A stretch of DNA of 64,000 nt from Metridium senile (taxonomy: Eukaryota; Cnidaria; Anthozoa; Actiniaria; Metridiidae), in assembly GCA_949775045.1 (NCBI GenBank), contig OX459098.1, positions 19,000,281 through 19,064,280 of the forward strand, in the 5' to 3' direction. Below are positions 1-12,800 of the stretch, in pieces. The position numbers and the translations under genes were made by a program. The notes beneath the pieces are model-generated. The model ran no database searches. It was not told where the DNA came from and was given only the letters and a program-made list of their open reading frames with translations. Every line of letters begins with the position of its first letter. The stretch's first letter is position 1.

Positions 1-504
1 TTAATTATTAATTATCAATCATTAATCATTAATGATTCTGTTAATTATTTTGGCCAAACTAAGTTCAGTTTTTCTGTTTTGTTTTTTCTTTCGAGGTAGT
101 TTAAGTTATACTTGCTTTCACAAATGTTTTCCAAAATAATTAACGAGTCCATATAAGCAAAAAAAACTGTTAAAACACAAAGCAAATATTATTATTACCT
201 ACATCATCGTCTACACAACAAAATGATATCCTCGATCGATCGAGAGCATATAGAGAGCACAAAAAAATTTAAGTTATAATAAGCAAATATTATTGAGCTC
301 CTCCCAGGGGGTGCATGCTCCCATGTTCCCTTGATCCTTTTGCATTTTCTCCCTTGTTTCCCACACAGGGACCCCTAATCAATCTTTAATTGTAAACAGA
401 TGAAATAAAAACTTGTGTTTAAAAAATATTTCTGGGTGCCCACGGTTTTTGATTCGCACTGTAAATTTGAAGATTGTCAAATGTTTCTTGTTGTTTAATT
501 TCAG
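1..504. other. AT-rich intron end upstream of desaturase exon
   Basis: No coding exon is visible here. The stretch ends in a pyrimidine-rich acceptor with AG at 503-504, so it is most likely the last part of the intron before the desaturase exon. The short exon expected to encode the N-terminal ~25 residues was not found and presumably lies left of the window. Confidence 0.5.
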
Positions 505-1412
505 CTAAATACCCCGAAATCAAGAAATTGATGGGATTCGACCCTAACTTTAAATACCAAGTACTCGTCTTTGTCGTCCTGCAACTGTTAACAGCCTACG
601 TGTTCAAAGATCTTTCATGGCCTTGGCTGATTGTCATGGCCTATCTATTTGGTGCTATCATCAATAATGGGCTGTTGGTCGCTCTTCATGAGATTTCTCA
701 CAACATCCCATTCGGTAATGCCAAGCCACTTCATAATCGACTCTTTGGTTTCGTTGCTAATCTACCTCTTGGTATCCCATGTTCTGTGTCGTTCAAGAAA
801 TGGCATGTCGATCATCACCGTTACCAAGGAGACGTTGATATGGATCCTGACTTGCCAACGGAGTGGGAAGCAAAGTTCTTCTCTAACACCGCCACTAAAG
901 TACTCTATGTCTTCTTGATTCCATTTTTCTATTCACTTCGCCCAGTTTTTGTAAACCCTAAAAAGCCTCTCCCACTGGAGATAGCCAATGTAATAGTGCA
1001 GGTCGCGTTTAATGGTTTAGTTGTGCATCTCTTTGGTGTGAAGTACCTCGTGTTTTTAATCGCATCGACTCTGCTGGGCATGGGACTACATCCTGCTGCT
1101 GGACACTATATTGCCGAGCACTACATGTTCGTCAAGGGTCAAGAAACCTTCTCATACTACGGCCCCTTGAATTGGGTAACCTTCAATGTTGGCTTCCATA
1201 ATGAGCATCATGATTTCCCAAGTGTCCCTGGTTCAAGACTGCCACTCATAAAGAAGATTGCACCAGAGTACTATGACAACTTGGCACACCATGATTCATG
1301 GACCAGGGTTATTTATGAGTTCATAACAGATCCTCGCATTGGCCCATATGCACGAATCAAACGTAAAGGTCAAGGGAAGAAAGATGAAAAAGTCCCACAT
1401 CATCAAGACTGA
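505..1412 (+). CDS. DEGS1: Sphingolipid delta(4)-desaturase (DEGS1 family), last coding exon
   Basis: Membrane-bound di-iron desaturase of the endoplasmic reticulum; the family converts dihydroceramide to ceramide. The three histidine boxes are present in the usual order: HEISH at 687-701, HVDHH at 804-818 and HNEHH at 1197-1211, with hydrophobic segments before the first box and between the second and third. The C-terminal part (GHYIAEHYMF, YYGPLN, HHDFP) is characteristic of this family. The exon starts after the AG at 503-504 in phase 1: the codon for A of AKYPEIK is split. An open frame runs back to 474 but only from a TTG, so there is no true start here; the short first coding exon is missing from the window. 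About 302 residues are present against a family length near 320. The stop is TGA at 1410-1412 and nothing in the exon looks broken. Confidence 0.93.
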
Positions 1413-1539
1413 CGAACGTAACTGCTAATAACTCAAGTAAAACGGCTGTTCATATACTGTTCATATAGTGTAATGTAAAGTAAGCTCAAGTATTAAATAG
1501 GGCTTATCATAGAGGGGTGGCGAGACCCGCCTAGACGAC

Positions 1540-1740
1540 GACACGCCAAGACCCTTGGGGTGGGTGAGGAATTAGCAAATGTTCACTTGTTTTGCTACCC
1601 CCCCCCCCCCCTTTTCAACCAAAAAGATTTTTAGGACCCCCCTTACACTTTGAGGAAATATTTCGTACTTTTCGTATTTCTCATCAGTTAAGTCCCCCCA
1701 TTTACTCATCCATCCCCCCCCCCCCCCCCCCCCTCCTATA
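1540..1740. repeat. C-rich dispersed repeat, copy 1
   Basis: Low-complexity C runs (around 1600 and 1712-1733) lie in a sequence that recurs at 63830-64000: both have AAATGTTCACTT, then a C run, TTTTTAGGACCCCCC, GAGGAAATATTTC-like sequence and CTCATCAGTTA. This makes it a dispersed repeat rather than private gene sequence. Confidence 0.6.
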
Positions 1741-1998
1741 AATAATGAACGTTCACCAATGGGTTTTACAATTAACTATATATACAGACTGCCAATATCA
1801 ATCAATATTACTTTATTAAAAATAAGGTCCAAACTTCTAGCTGTCTACGGAGACTACAGAGATCCATACTCAGGGTCTGAAAATAATTGAGGAAGAGGGG
1901 CTATCTTTGTAATTACATCTGATTTAAGTAAATAAATGATATTATAAAAGATTTTGTGTAAAAATTGAACATCAATTGTTATTGTTTTATGACGTTGA

Positions 1999-2066
1999 GT
2001 CTCCCCCGCGCCGTTTTTAGTTTATGTGTCGTTGCGTGACGACCCCTAACAACGGCTGGGGGAGAC
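1999..2066. repeat. Short foldback repeat GTCTCCCCC...GGGGGAGAC
   Basis: Outer arms GTCTCCCCC and GGGGGAGAC, extended inwards by GCCGTT/AACGGC, enclose a second small hairpin (GTCGT...ACGAC). The whole 68 bp can fold into a long imperfect stem. It looks like a minimal foldback element. Confidence 0.6.
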
Positions 2067-2128
2067 TATTGACTGCATGGCTGACGTTTTACGTTCTTAT
2101 TGTAACTAGATCTTCAATCACCGTCCTT

Positions 2129-2196
2129 TAGCCTGCGTTGCATCTGTAATTTTCTTCGTAAAGAAAGAAAACTGGCTCCGGATGCCACGCAGGCTA
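2129..2196. repeat. Short foldback repeat TAGCCTGCGT...ACGCAGGCTA
   Basis: Seventeen-base arms (2129-2145 and 2180-2196) are complementary apart from one or two bases, with a ~34 bp loop. It lies 62 bp from the previous foldback. Confidence 0.6.
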
Positions 2197-2943
2197 CATC
2201 CTCGGGAACCAGGGTTGTAACTGTCACTCGTTCCCTTTGGGCTCCCACAAGTTGTGCAGTCCCTTGAAGTCTTAAATAACCTAAATATTGATTTCTTTGC
2301 GGAGTTTATCTATATATGCAGAGTATGCTAACAACATTCGCTTTGCTCCAGCAAATTATTATATCTATTGTATTGCAGAAGGCGAAGTGATGTGACTCTG
2401 CAATCAGGGGGTAAAGGGTTATTTCGAGAAACGAAAATGGCCCTTTTTAATTGATCGAGAAACGTGAAATGGCCTTTTCGTGACCGTGAAACGTGATTTG
2501 AGTCAACACTGAGAAACGTGATTAACAAGATTTAGTCTCCGATATTCGAGATTTAGCACAAATCCGTGAAACGTGATTTGGTCTACATCACTTCGAGGCC
2601 AAAATAGATCGTGATATAATTCCATAACGTTTAGGATTGTCAAACATGTTATGAAATTATATTATATGCTGTACAGCACATTTCTCAGCTATATACAGTG
2701 TAGAGTCTTCATGTATTGTACGTTTTGTTTCGTGAAACGTGAAACGCGATCCGTATCCCCAAACCCCCTCCACCCCCACCCCCGTCCCGCCTTTACCACC
2801 CTGTACAATTTACCAATGTAACAGCACTTTATAAGCTGAGCATTCGAGACTTGCTTATTCGAATCTCTTTTTTTCAGCCGATGCAGAATCTACTTGATAA
2901 TTTGTAGGAATAGTATATCACACTATGGTCACTATGCCACTTG

Positions 2944-3182
2944 CTCCCGGGGGGGGGGGGGGGGGGTACTCCCTTTGTCCAAGTGGTAGGGGTGATCGGC
3001 GGAGATTTTGAAAATGACCCCTAAAAGGTACGCTCAGATACAAATAAAGCAGAGTAAAAACGACCCTTAGAACTGATTTTTGAGGCAAATCTCTAAATGG
3101 ACCCTAAAAGGTACGCACTGGAAATATTTTAACCCTAAAAGGTACACCGATCACCTCCCCCCCCCCCCCCCCCCCCCCCGGG
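2944..3182. mobile_element. MITE-like element with poly-G / poly-C ends
   Basis: The left end is CCC followed by a G run, then GTACTCCC and GGTGATCGGCG. The right end mirrors this: GGTACACCGATCACCTCC followed by a C run and GGG. The interior repeats the motif CCCTAAAAGGTAC several times. It has no coding capacity. Confidence 0.65.
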
Positions 3183-3707
3183 CACTTGCTACTGCAAATT
3201 TTGCAGAAATGTTAAAGGATTATAGTCTCAAAGCATTCGATACTTCGTTTATCCCGAATGAGCTCGAAAGCAACTCGATATGTCCCGATGAGTTAAATCT
3301 CTCTAGCTCCGGGAAATCTCCCATGCCGAAATGTTTTAATGGATTATAGTCTTGTAGCATTCGAGACTTCGTTTATCCCGAATGAGCTCGAAAGCAACCC
3401 GATATGTCCCCGATGAGTTGAGCTTGCTTCTGCAAATCTCTTTAAATCTCCTGTGCAAAAGCCGTTAAAGAGGATTATAGTCTTGTAGCATTCGTTTATT
3501 CGATTATCCCGAATGAGCTCGAAAGCAACCCGATATGTCCCCGATGAGTTAAACTTGCTTCTGCAAATCTCTTTTTAATAGCTCCGGGAAATCTCCTATG
3601 CAGAAATGTTAAAGGATTATAGTCTCAGTCGTAGCATTCGAGACATCGTTTATCCCGAATGAGCTCGAAAGCAACCCGATATGTCCCCGATGAGCTGAAC
3701 GTGCTAT
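3183..3707. repeat. Tandem repeat, about four ~120-140 bp units
   Basis: Each unit contains GGATTATAGTCT, GTAGCATTCGA, TTATCCCGAATGAGCTCGAA, AGCAACCCGATATGTCCC and GATGAG. Unit boundaries vary because of small indels. A degenerate piece (GAGCATTCGAGACTTGC) at ~2838 suggests the array once reached further left and was interrupted by the MITE at 2944. Confidence 0.75.
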
Positions 3708-6239
3708 CAATGACGAAGTAACACAATCTACTTCAATCGGGAAAGTTCAAGAAACATCTCGACAGACGATATCTGTTACTATTGTGACGTCACTTTGTAA
3801 GGTCAGCATATCTAATAAGCAGTTGTCAGCAGACTTCAGTGAGGAAAGCTTCTCTCGCAGTTTTAGGGTCAGTCTCGAGCCGATCCGGGGATCTTTAACA
3901 ACTTCCGGATCCGTTTTTTTTTAAATAACTCGGATGCTAACTAAGCAAAATAAAAAAAAATAAAAACTCGATGTTTTTTATATTGGAATTGTTGGCTAGT
4001 ACAATAGACAATACATATTTTCATTGGAAATCAAGACGATTTAGAAAACATTGTAACTAAAGCTTGACAATTAATAACTCTTTAAGTTATAGTTGTAAAA
4101 ATTTAGACTGGCCTGCGCTTTACATAGCTTTTTTGGGTTTAAGGACACCAACGCTGATAGTCTTTTTTTAAGACACACGAATCCAGACGGTCAAAACGTG
4201 CAAGGTTAACGTTTGAACCCAAATGTAACTTCAGTAAACGTTGCAATCATCCAGGTTAGACTAGGTACTGATGTATAGTATTGAGAAAGACTGTTGATAT
4301 TGATGTCTGGTGTTTCTAAGTTCTATGAAATGAATTTGCTCAGTTTAGTTGAAGGTTCAGACATCAATAGTCAACATCAATAGTCTTTCTCAAGACTTCA
4401 TGTACACTGGGATAGTCACGTACAACTAGCCAACGTAATGCTTTTTAACCTGCGCTATTAGGGGGCGTTAGGGTTTGCGATGATACGAATTTGCGTTATT
4501 TTTGGTGCGGTTTTGCGGGGGTTTTCACAGATATTAGCAGTTGCGGTTTTACAAATCTTGGGGTCGCGGTTTTTAGCAAATTTTGGTGTGATTGGCGATT
4601 TTGGAAATACAATAAAAAGCCGGTTCAAAGCTCAGTTGGTTCAAGTGTTTATAAAGGGCTTGTAAGTAATGTGTACCCGATATCCCAGCGATTAACAAAC
4701 AACGTCATTGAGATCCACCGTACTGCAAGAAAATAATATTAAATAATTCGAGTAATTCGGCAAATTACAACAGCTTGGGCTTATAAAGAGAAAAAATAAA
4801 TATACTATTTATCTAGTTTACTCGCTAGTTTCCACTAAAAAATTAATATATTGTTAAACAAATATTTGGAAATATAATGACACTGTTGCGTGCTTATCGA
4901 GGCATATGCATTGCATGTCAGCTAATCAAGAGAATAATTGATACAGAAAAAAAATGAAAACAAGTTTATTGTTAAAAAAAATCAAAATTAGACCTTGCAT
5001 ATTTTACATTTTAATGATGTTTTTCAAGCTAGAAGTTAACAGTTAACTTGCCAACGGTGACGTAAAAAGGTTAAAGAATAATAATTGTTTTGATTATTTT
5101 AGAACAAAAGCAGGGCGTATTTCGTCAAAAACAAACTAAAAATATATATAACTTGTAACAGAAAACAGCCAAACTTCACCTGCGCTAGAGCGCTGTTCGT
5201 CAACAAAAACTGTTTTTTCTTCGCGGTTTTCACAACAAACATAGACTTTTACGATTGCTAATTAGCTAGATTCTCTGAGCATTTTTGCACGGTTTAAGAT
5301 GCAGTTAATTAGAACCAACAACAACACCCATAGAAGAGCTTTGCCTTAAGATTTTTACTCTAGTGTATCAAATCCTCGTGTGGGATGTTGACCTCTAACT
5401 TATTACATGATTTAAAAACATCACATGTTTACAAATACGGACGAAAATACTTATTTCTTGACTATCTTTTGCATGTTTAAAAATACTAGTTTTATCATCC
5501 TTCCAAACGTAAAAGGCAGGCGAGAATACAATCTTCACTCGGCTAGCTGTTTTCTGGTGGTACAATGTTGTTCCAGATGCCGACAGGTTGTGCTAATTTT
5601 CGTCGATTTTAGGAGCAATTTTTTGTGATGATTTTTTTTTCAAAATGATCGAAAATGTACTTATAACCTGGATTTATTCAATAAACTAATATTACTTGAA
5701 TGAATGTATCTTTACAAGCACAAGAAAAGTTGTATTATCTTTAAAAAAAAACGCTCAACAGCGCGCAAAAAGGGTAAATACGGAAGGATATAGTTATATT
5801 ACTGACTAAACTCTTATATGATCATTGAAAATATACGTAAAAATCCTAATAAATTAAATACGCTGGTAAGCTCAAAAGTCTGACAAAAAATATCAAGTGC
5901 ATTGAGTGTCGACAATAACCAAACAATTTTTATCATAAACCAACAATAATTTTGAAATTATATTTTTGTTTACAAATTTGAAGTGCAGTGGACAATGAGT
6001 CTAAGTCATTGGTTTTGAAAATTTTTAACGCAATCATAATTTTGAAATTATTTTTTTGTTTACAAATTTGAAGTGCACTGCACAATGAGTCTAAATTGTT
6101 GGTTTTGAAAAATCCCTGTGTTAGAGAGAAACAGCTGGCGACAATTGTTAACTGGAAGATTCGTGACTAAGGTCAGAGGTAAAAACTTCAGTTACATTGT
6201 TTCATTGTAGCAGCTACACATTGTTGCCAGTGGCATCGA
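3708..6239. other. Intergenic, no gene recognised
   Basis: AT-rich sequence with only short open frames lacking domain features. A local duplication is described separately. No splice-consistent coding exon was recognised. Confidence 0.5.
5946..6112. repeat. Local tandem duplication, ~80-90 bp unit
   Basis: Two copies share ATAATTTTGAAATTAT, TTTTTGTTTACAAATTTGAA, GTGCA, ACAATGAGTCTAA and TTGGTTTTGAAAA, with a few substitutions. Confidence 0.7.
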
Positions 6240-6422
6240 TGACGTCATGGAAAGGCCTAGAAAGTTCATATGAATATACAGTTGAATATAGTTAAGCGCT
6301 GTACTCGTTTATGCCTCCAGTTGAGAATCTTTAGTCTCGCGAACACATCACAGCTATACACAAACCAGAACTCCATACAAGCTTTGGAACTAACAACTTA
6401 ATTGAAGCTTAGCATTTTTCAA
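6240..6422 (+). promoter_or_regulatory. Candidate DMRT promoter and 5' non-coding exon
   Basis: A full palindromic CRE (TGACGTCA) lies at 6240-6247. About 175 bp further on is a splice donor (CAA|GTAAGT, GT at 6423-6424) with no in-frame start needed before it. The next acceptor to the right is the one that opens the DMRT coding exon (AG at 9811-9812). The pairing is inferred from order and splice signals only. Confidence 0.35.
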
Positions 6423-8417
6423 GTAAGTTGGATTGTGTTCTTAAATCATTATTGTTAATGTTGCGTTATAATTATTTTGCTACTATTGTAGTTTTTCTCA
6501 AGTAATACTACTTGCATGGGAAGTACGTTTCTTTTTGTTTCTATTAATTCTACAAAAATATTTTCAATGGCAAGGATAAGGAGTGTTTTGATTTTTTTCC
6601 GCAGTGGTTTTAATTATTTTGTAACAGAGCCGGTTTTCAATACAAATTTTGCAAAAAAAAAATATATTTTGTCACACAAAAAGATAATAAATCAAAACTT
6701 TCCCATTTGAGTCAAATAATTTTTTACTTAGATAACTTTTCGGTATAAATTGTACAAATGTGTACAAATAGTTCCTACATTTTGCTTATATTGTAAGCTA
6801 GTTTAGTAAATGTTGTAAATGGCACTATTTTGCAAGGTCAAACTACCGTTATCCGGTCACAAAAGTAACAAAACGCAACTCGCTACAAACCCAATCTGAA
6901 GTTCTCGCGGCCACATTAAAAACAATTACAAAAACATTTTTTCGTGACACTTTTTCGAAGTTTATCAACTTGTTTACCAGCTCTTAGAGCTAGAAAATTC
7001 TATCCATGTCTAAACAGCGACTAAAAAATGTGAGAATACTGACTAGAACATTTGAAATCATTGAAGGATGAACTGCTGACGACATTGCAAGCTTGAGCAG
7101 TTGCGAGCTTTTATGGAATGAATTATTTCCCGAATCTTCCGGACAAGGTTGACCTCGTGGTTTAGTAACGGGCTTATAGTACACTAATTATTGTTTGTGT
7201 GGGCCTTCACGGGCAGTCACTCCACGAATAAACTATTGTCTTGCGATCTTTCAATAACTCAATCTTAAACCAGCGCTAAATAAGACAATATTTCAAAAAC
7301 AGTTAGTTAAAAACCGTTTGCAACTTCGCTTACCCCAACATAGACCCTTTTACTGGCAAACATTCAGTTAATAAATGACAATGAATTGCTTTGCAAGCAC
7401 CCGCTATATATTCAATCTAAAGACAGTGTTTTTAGTATATTTGTGCCTAAATCTATCGACTATATATCTGTTACAGTATCAGTTTTACGTGACATGACCG
7501 GTGTCGAGCTGACATCGAGTTATTTTTAGAGATACTTGTACTTGGGCTTTCCAGTTTGATTTGAAAGCTCTTTTCCTGTTTCTAAATACAGTATTTCTCA
7601 TGGTGATAGCCTCGAACAACTACAATCGCTTACAAAGTTACAATGGGTTAGCTAAAGTAACATTATGATAAAGCGGCCTTGGCTTTTCGTGCCGGTGTAC
7701 ATGCATGTTGCTTTTAGTCTGATAACAGGTGAATTCAGGAGAAGAGTGTTTCCTGATTTGCTAGCATTTGGTTTAGTCAAACAGGTCTGACAAGTTTTTT
7801 TATTATTAAATAAAATAGCTTTCTTACTGGTCTGTAGTGTGGCCGTGAAGTGGCAAAACAAAAACAGACTGGTGGAATGGTGGAATGGTGAAGTTTTGAA
7901 CTCGACAAACCGGTTTGACTAGACCCAGGCTATCGAAAAAGGCGCTTTTTCAATACAATAACAATTAACAGACAAAGTTCTAACTAGTTTACTCTCAAAT
8001 AAAACCTTTCAGTAACTCAAGCGGCTTTGATGCACAATAAATTCCAATAAAATCCAATAAATTCAACCTCGGAATGAAAACCATCATGATTTTCTTTATC
8101 AAAAACAAAAATGTGTTATCTTTTCTATTTATTTCTACATAAGACAAACAAACTTAAACCAAGCAACTGACCGGTCAAACCAGCTTCACAAGTTTGACAA
8201 GAATAGAATTCTAGTATTATAAAACAAGTGGAATCGACTTAGCAACCATTAGGTGTGAAGGAAATGCACACGGTAACCTTGTGTCATTCAGGACTAGCAC
8301 AATTCCTCTATAATGTAAGTCAAAAATGCATTTTCTTCAACTCAAACTTCTTTCTTGTCTCAGCCTGTAAAACCTTAACTCTTATAATACAGCAAAAAAT
8401 CGCACTAAAGGGAAAAC

Positions 8418-8453
<36 letters not shown>

Positions 8454-9812
8454 TGAACTTTGACAACGGAACGAATCATTCTATGATTGAGATAATTGCA
8501 GGTTTGAGAGGTATTAGTGTGAACATCTTATTAAAGATTTCTCTCAATAGTTTCATTGTCCAATATCAAACTTTCGTGTGCGTTTTACATATGTACATTT
8601 ATATTTGATTGATCAGCAATAATTTGAAAATAGGTATATATAAATTATCTTAGGATCAGTATTCACTAGTCAAATTGTGAATAATGTTTAGATGTAGTGT
8701 GATTGATCATAATTGAACTGCTATACATAGAGACTACATAATGGGACTACATAGAGATAAACATAGATCTAGAAAACATTTTCTAAGAAGAGATTATTTA
8801 TAATACTTTAAGGAACGTGTATAGTTTATTAAACATTTCTAGAGAACAATGACTGATATAGTTCTGTAGACTCCTTTAGACCAAAATCAAATTCTTCAGT
8901 TTGAAATTTATAATTTCTGCTCAGAAGTAAACAATCAAAATCTCAACTAGAGCTTCACTGGCAAGACAATCAGATGGCACAATGTGTTGTTTTCAAACCC
9001 GGAGGAGTCTTTTTTGGTTTAGATCTGAAGGAACAAACTCTTGACTTTTTAAACGTTACAATTTCAGTCATGGTTATCGAATACGACTGGTAGAGGCTGG
9101 AAATATAACAGAGCACAGCAAGAAATAGTAAACACAATAAACCATAACGCAAAGTATCTTTAATTCGATTAATTTTAGGGCTGAAAATGAAATTATTTAA
9201 GGTGGAAAATTATAGGATTAGCTGGTTTAATACTAATAGAAATTGTGAACAAAGAACAAGAACCAAGTGGCCAGCGGTCAAACACCGGAAGACGGATTCA
9301 GGGCTTAGAGTCTAGCTTTTTGTGTACCGGCTGCAAATCGAACCATTTTGCTCTCATAGTTTCTAATTCTGCGACTATTTAGGTAAAGAAAACGAGTCTT
9401 ATACTAACTGGCACTTGTTGAATTTGCAAGAGTTGGCTTACTTATGCAAAGTGCATAATTCTAAGGGAAAACTAACGGAAACTCCTTAATTTTATTACGA
9501 AACATTGCAATACTTTAGACTGCATGCCATCCGTTTGGACTGAACCAAACTAAATCAACTCTTCCTCTCGTCTTTATTAACCTTAAAAAGAAGTTCCTTT
9601 GTGAAACACTGCTTTTAGGACACGCTAAGGCCATACAAATTAGTCAAATTGTGATTGGATCGGTCAATGGCGTCGGGTTCATCAGTGCTTGAAGTTGACC
9701 AAATAGACTAGCGAACTTGATGTTCGTGATCTAATAGCCAGTTAAAGAATTATTTTGACTAGTGAGATATGTTTCTGCAACCTTATGAATGTGATTTTTC
9801 TGTTTTTGACAG
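6423..9812 (+). other. Putative first DMRT intron or intergenic
   Basis: AT-rich, no coding exon recognised. Contains a (TTA)n microsatellite at 8419-8455. Confidence 0.4.
8419..8455. repeat. (TTA)n microsatellite
   Basis: About 12 uninterrupted TTA/TAT units. Confidence 0.9.
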
Positions 9813-9827
9813 GAGAGCACCGAATCT

Positions 9828-12800
9828 ATGTCCCTGATGCCTCCAATGAGTCTAACATCTAACAGTGGTGGTCAAGTGTCTCAACAACATCAGCAGCAGC
9901 AGCGCTCGCCTAAATGTGCACGCTGCAGAAACCATGGAGTAATCTCCATCCTGAAGGGACACAAACGATTTTGCAAGTGGAAGGATTGTAATTGCGCTGA
10001 CTGTAACCTCATAGCAGAGAGGCAACGAGTGATGGCTGCCCAAGTAGCTCTACGAAGACAACAAGAAAGTGAGGACGCATCAACTAGTTATCCATATGGC
10101 CACGAGTACTACAGCCCATCATTGTCAAAATGCAATGACCAAGGATCTGATTCACTTCAAGGGATCGAAAACCATAAGCCTCCAATCTCTCCCATCAGTA
10201 GCAATGGCAGTCCAGCTTCATACAGTGACCGAGGAGCTTCCCCTTGCTCAACACCAACCAACACTCGAGGTAGGTCTAGCTTGAAACACTGACTGCCATT
10301 TTGTGAACCAGTATGTTGACCAGTTACTACTAACTTCACGACTGACTTACACAATAACTCAACCTAACGAGAAACCGTTTGGCTAACCAATGGCTATAAT
10401 ATCTACAATTTTCAATGTTTTTTAAATAAGAAAAGTTTCTATTTCATGAAGTTTACTGATTTCATTACTTAGTACATCAATTAATTTAAAGTTGAAGTAT
10501 TACCTTTTCAACGGAAAACCCAGGAGAATAATTATGATTTAAGTATTACGCTATGAGATCTTTTTCACTTTTAATAACGTTGACACTGCTTAATCACAGT
10601 GATTTAGCTAATTACTAAATTAGCTGATAGGTTGAAAAGAATATATCTGTGCACTGCATGTAAAATGTGCTAAGCACAGGGCAAAAGCACAGCTCTTGAA
10701 AGATCAATAAACTTTGCAACATGTACAATTATTTAATATTACATATATATAAAAAGATTCATCTATTATTTTTTCGATGTAGTAATTATATAACTTTGAG
10801 TTTTCATGAGAAGTGATCTTTCTACAAGCTTCAATGATAGTTATTAGTGCTCTCTGTTAGTGTTTTGTGGTCTTGCTTCAGTGTTATATAATACTGTACT
10901 TTATACTGCACTTTTGTATCGGTTATTGGAATAACTTGATATATTCGTTTGTTTAAATTGTACTTTTGGGTTCATTTATTGATCAATAATTTTTATATTA
11001 AAAAGAAATTGACAAAAACTGGTCTTCATACGAATTTTCTTCTCCATATTGAATACAAATACAATCGATATATCAAAATGTTCAAAAGCTAAATATAAAT
11101 TATAATTTAAGTTAAAATTTAAGTATTCAATATTTTTTTGAGTTACAGACGGCATGGCATGATGTTTTTTTGTATTTGTAGATCAGTACTTGTACAAGTT
11201 CTGTGTACATTATTCCTTTAGTGTGTGTTTCTTGTCCAGTCAGACAGCAGTTAGCTTTCAGGCGACCCCGGGCTGTCCTTCAAGATAATCTTTAGAAAAA
11301 CGATACCTAACTCTCGATTGTTTCAAAGTATATTTTAAAATTTTTAAAAAATGTCGCTAATTTTAACTTAGATATGAAACAAGACTTATAAATATTGTTT
11401 TAAGCAAGCGAGAGTTTGTGTAAAATTTGAGCTGTGATATTTGTGTGCTTCAGTTGCACATTTCACGTACATCTTTCTATTTCCAATTTCATATGAATCC
11501 CTAGCTCTAGGATTATTATAAAAGCGTATAAATATTTATCAAAAATAACTTCTGTATTGTGCTGATAAATTATGGTAAAAACACAACTTTCAAGAAATTT
11601 AGAACTGATTTATATAAACATTTTTTAAACATTTTTTGAAGAACTTATATATCTTATTATCGATTAGTGAATTGTAATTTACCCTCTTATATTTTATATC
11701 ATGTATTTAATCTATTTGCTTATTTATCTCTATCCTTTCTTCTTCTTTTTTATTATTTTGTTTTCTTATTCTTGTATGCATTTCATATTTTTACTTGATG
11801 GCCCAATGTAAGATTAGCTTTTGCTAAATTGTTTTTTCCATCGTTAAATAAAGTTTATTATTATTATTATTAGTTGAGTTGAAGTTTTTTTTACATTTCC
11901 TTCCTATCATATAATATATACTATTATTATTATTGTTGTAGCTATTTTGATCTGTTACTGTTGTTTTGACTCCGTAACTGTCTTTCTGGAAATATCTATA
12001 GAGACGTTTTATGACGTAAAAGCCATACTTTTCCAGCTCAATGATTTTCGGTGGTAGATGCTCTCAACTGTCGAGTGTTCCGGTAAAGCACCATTTGATA
12101 ACATGCAGGCTTATGGGAACCAAATCTATAGCTTTGATTAAAGTAACTGTTTTGATATATAATATAACATTTAACAAAAAGACAGTATCAAATATTACAA
12201 CAAGTAAGATAAAAAATAACTATAATTATAATAATGAAATAAAGCATATGAAAATAGAAATGACAATAATGTATTGGAATGACGCAAAATAAAAAAATAG
12301 ATAAATTAAAAGTGAAATATAAGATTAATACGATTATTATGATAATAAGACTAATGGGATGAGGTTTGCGAAGCCAGATACTATAGAAATAAGAAAATAA
12401 TTGAGCAAAGAACAGTGAAAGGTACGACGCCAATCCAAAACTGACTGAAAAAATGTAAAAAACCATATCTGTACCGATTATGTGTATAATTGGCCAAATT
12501 TCAGAAAAATATCCATATTAGTATACGTATACAAACAGCAGAGAATAAGGAACATTTTTAGGCACGACACAGAATAACATAAAACACTAAATATCAAAGT
12601 CCATCTAAGTCACTATATGTGAGCGTAGTGTTGGTATTGTAATGCTAGTTTGCCAATCATTTTCACAATAGATTTTTTAATTTTCTTTGGTTGGCAAAAC
12701 CGTAACCAAATACGTCACTGTTTACGTCCAGTATTGACAACAACAGATGTTGATCGATGCCTGTCCTTGTTCACTAAAGCAAAACCTACGTATTATCCAA

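Noticed and set aside
474..504. Start of the desaturase at 474
   Set aside because: The codon there is TTG and the exon begins after the AG at 503-504; family members have a different N-terminus from an upstream exon.
3185..3707. CRISPR-like array
   Set aside because: Units are long, directly abutting and contain no unique spacers; eukaryotic tandem repeat.
8255..8608. 117-codon open frame
   Set aside because: Contains the (TTA)n microsatellite and no recognisable domain or splice context.
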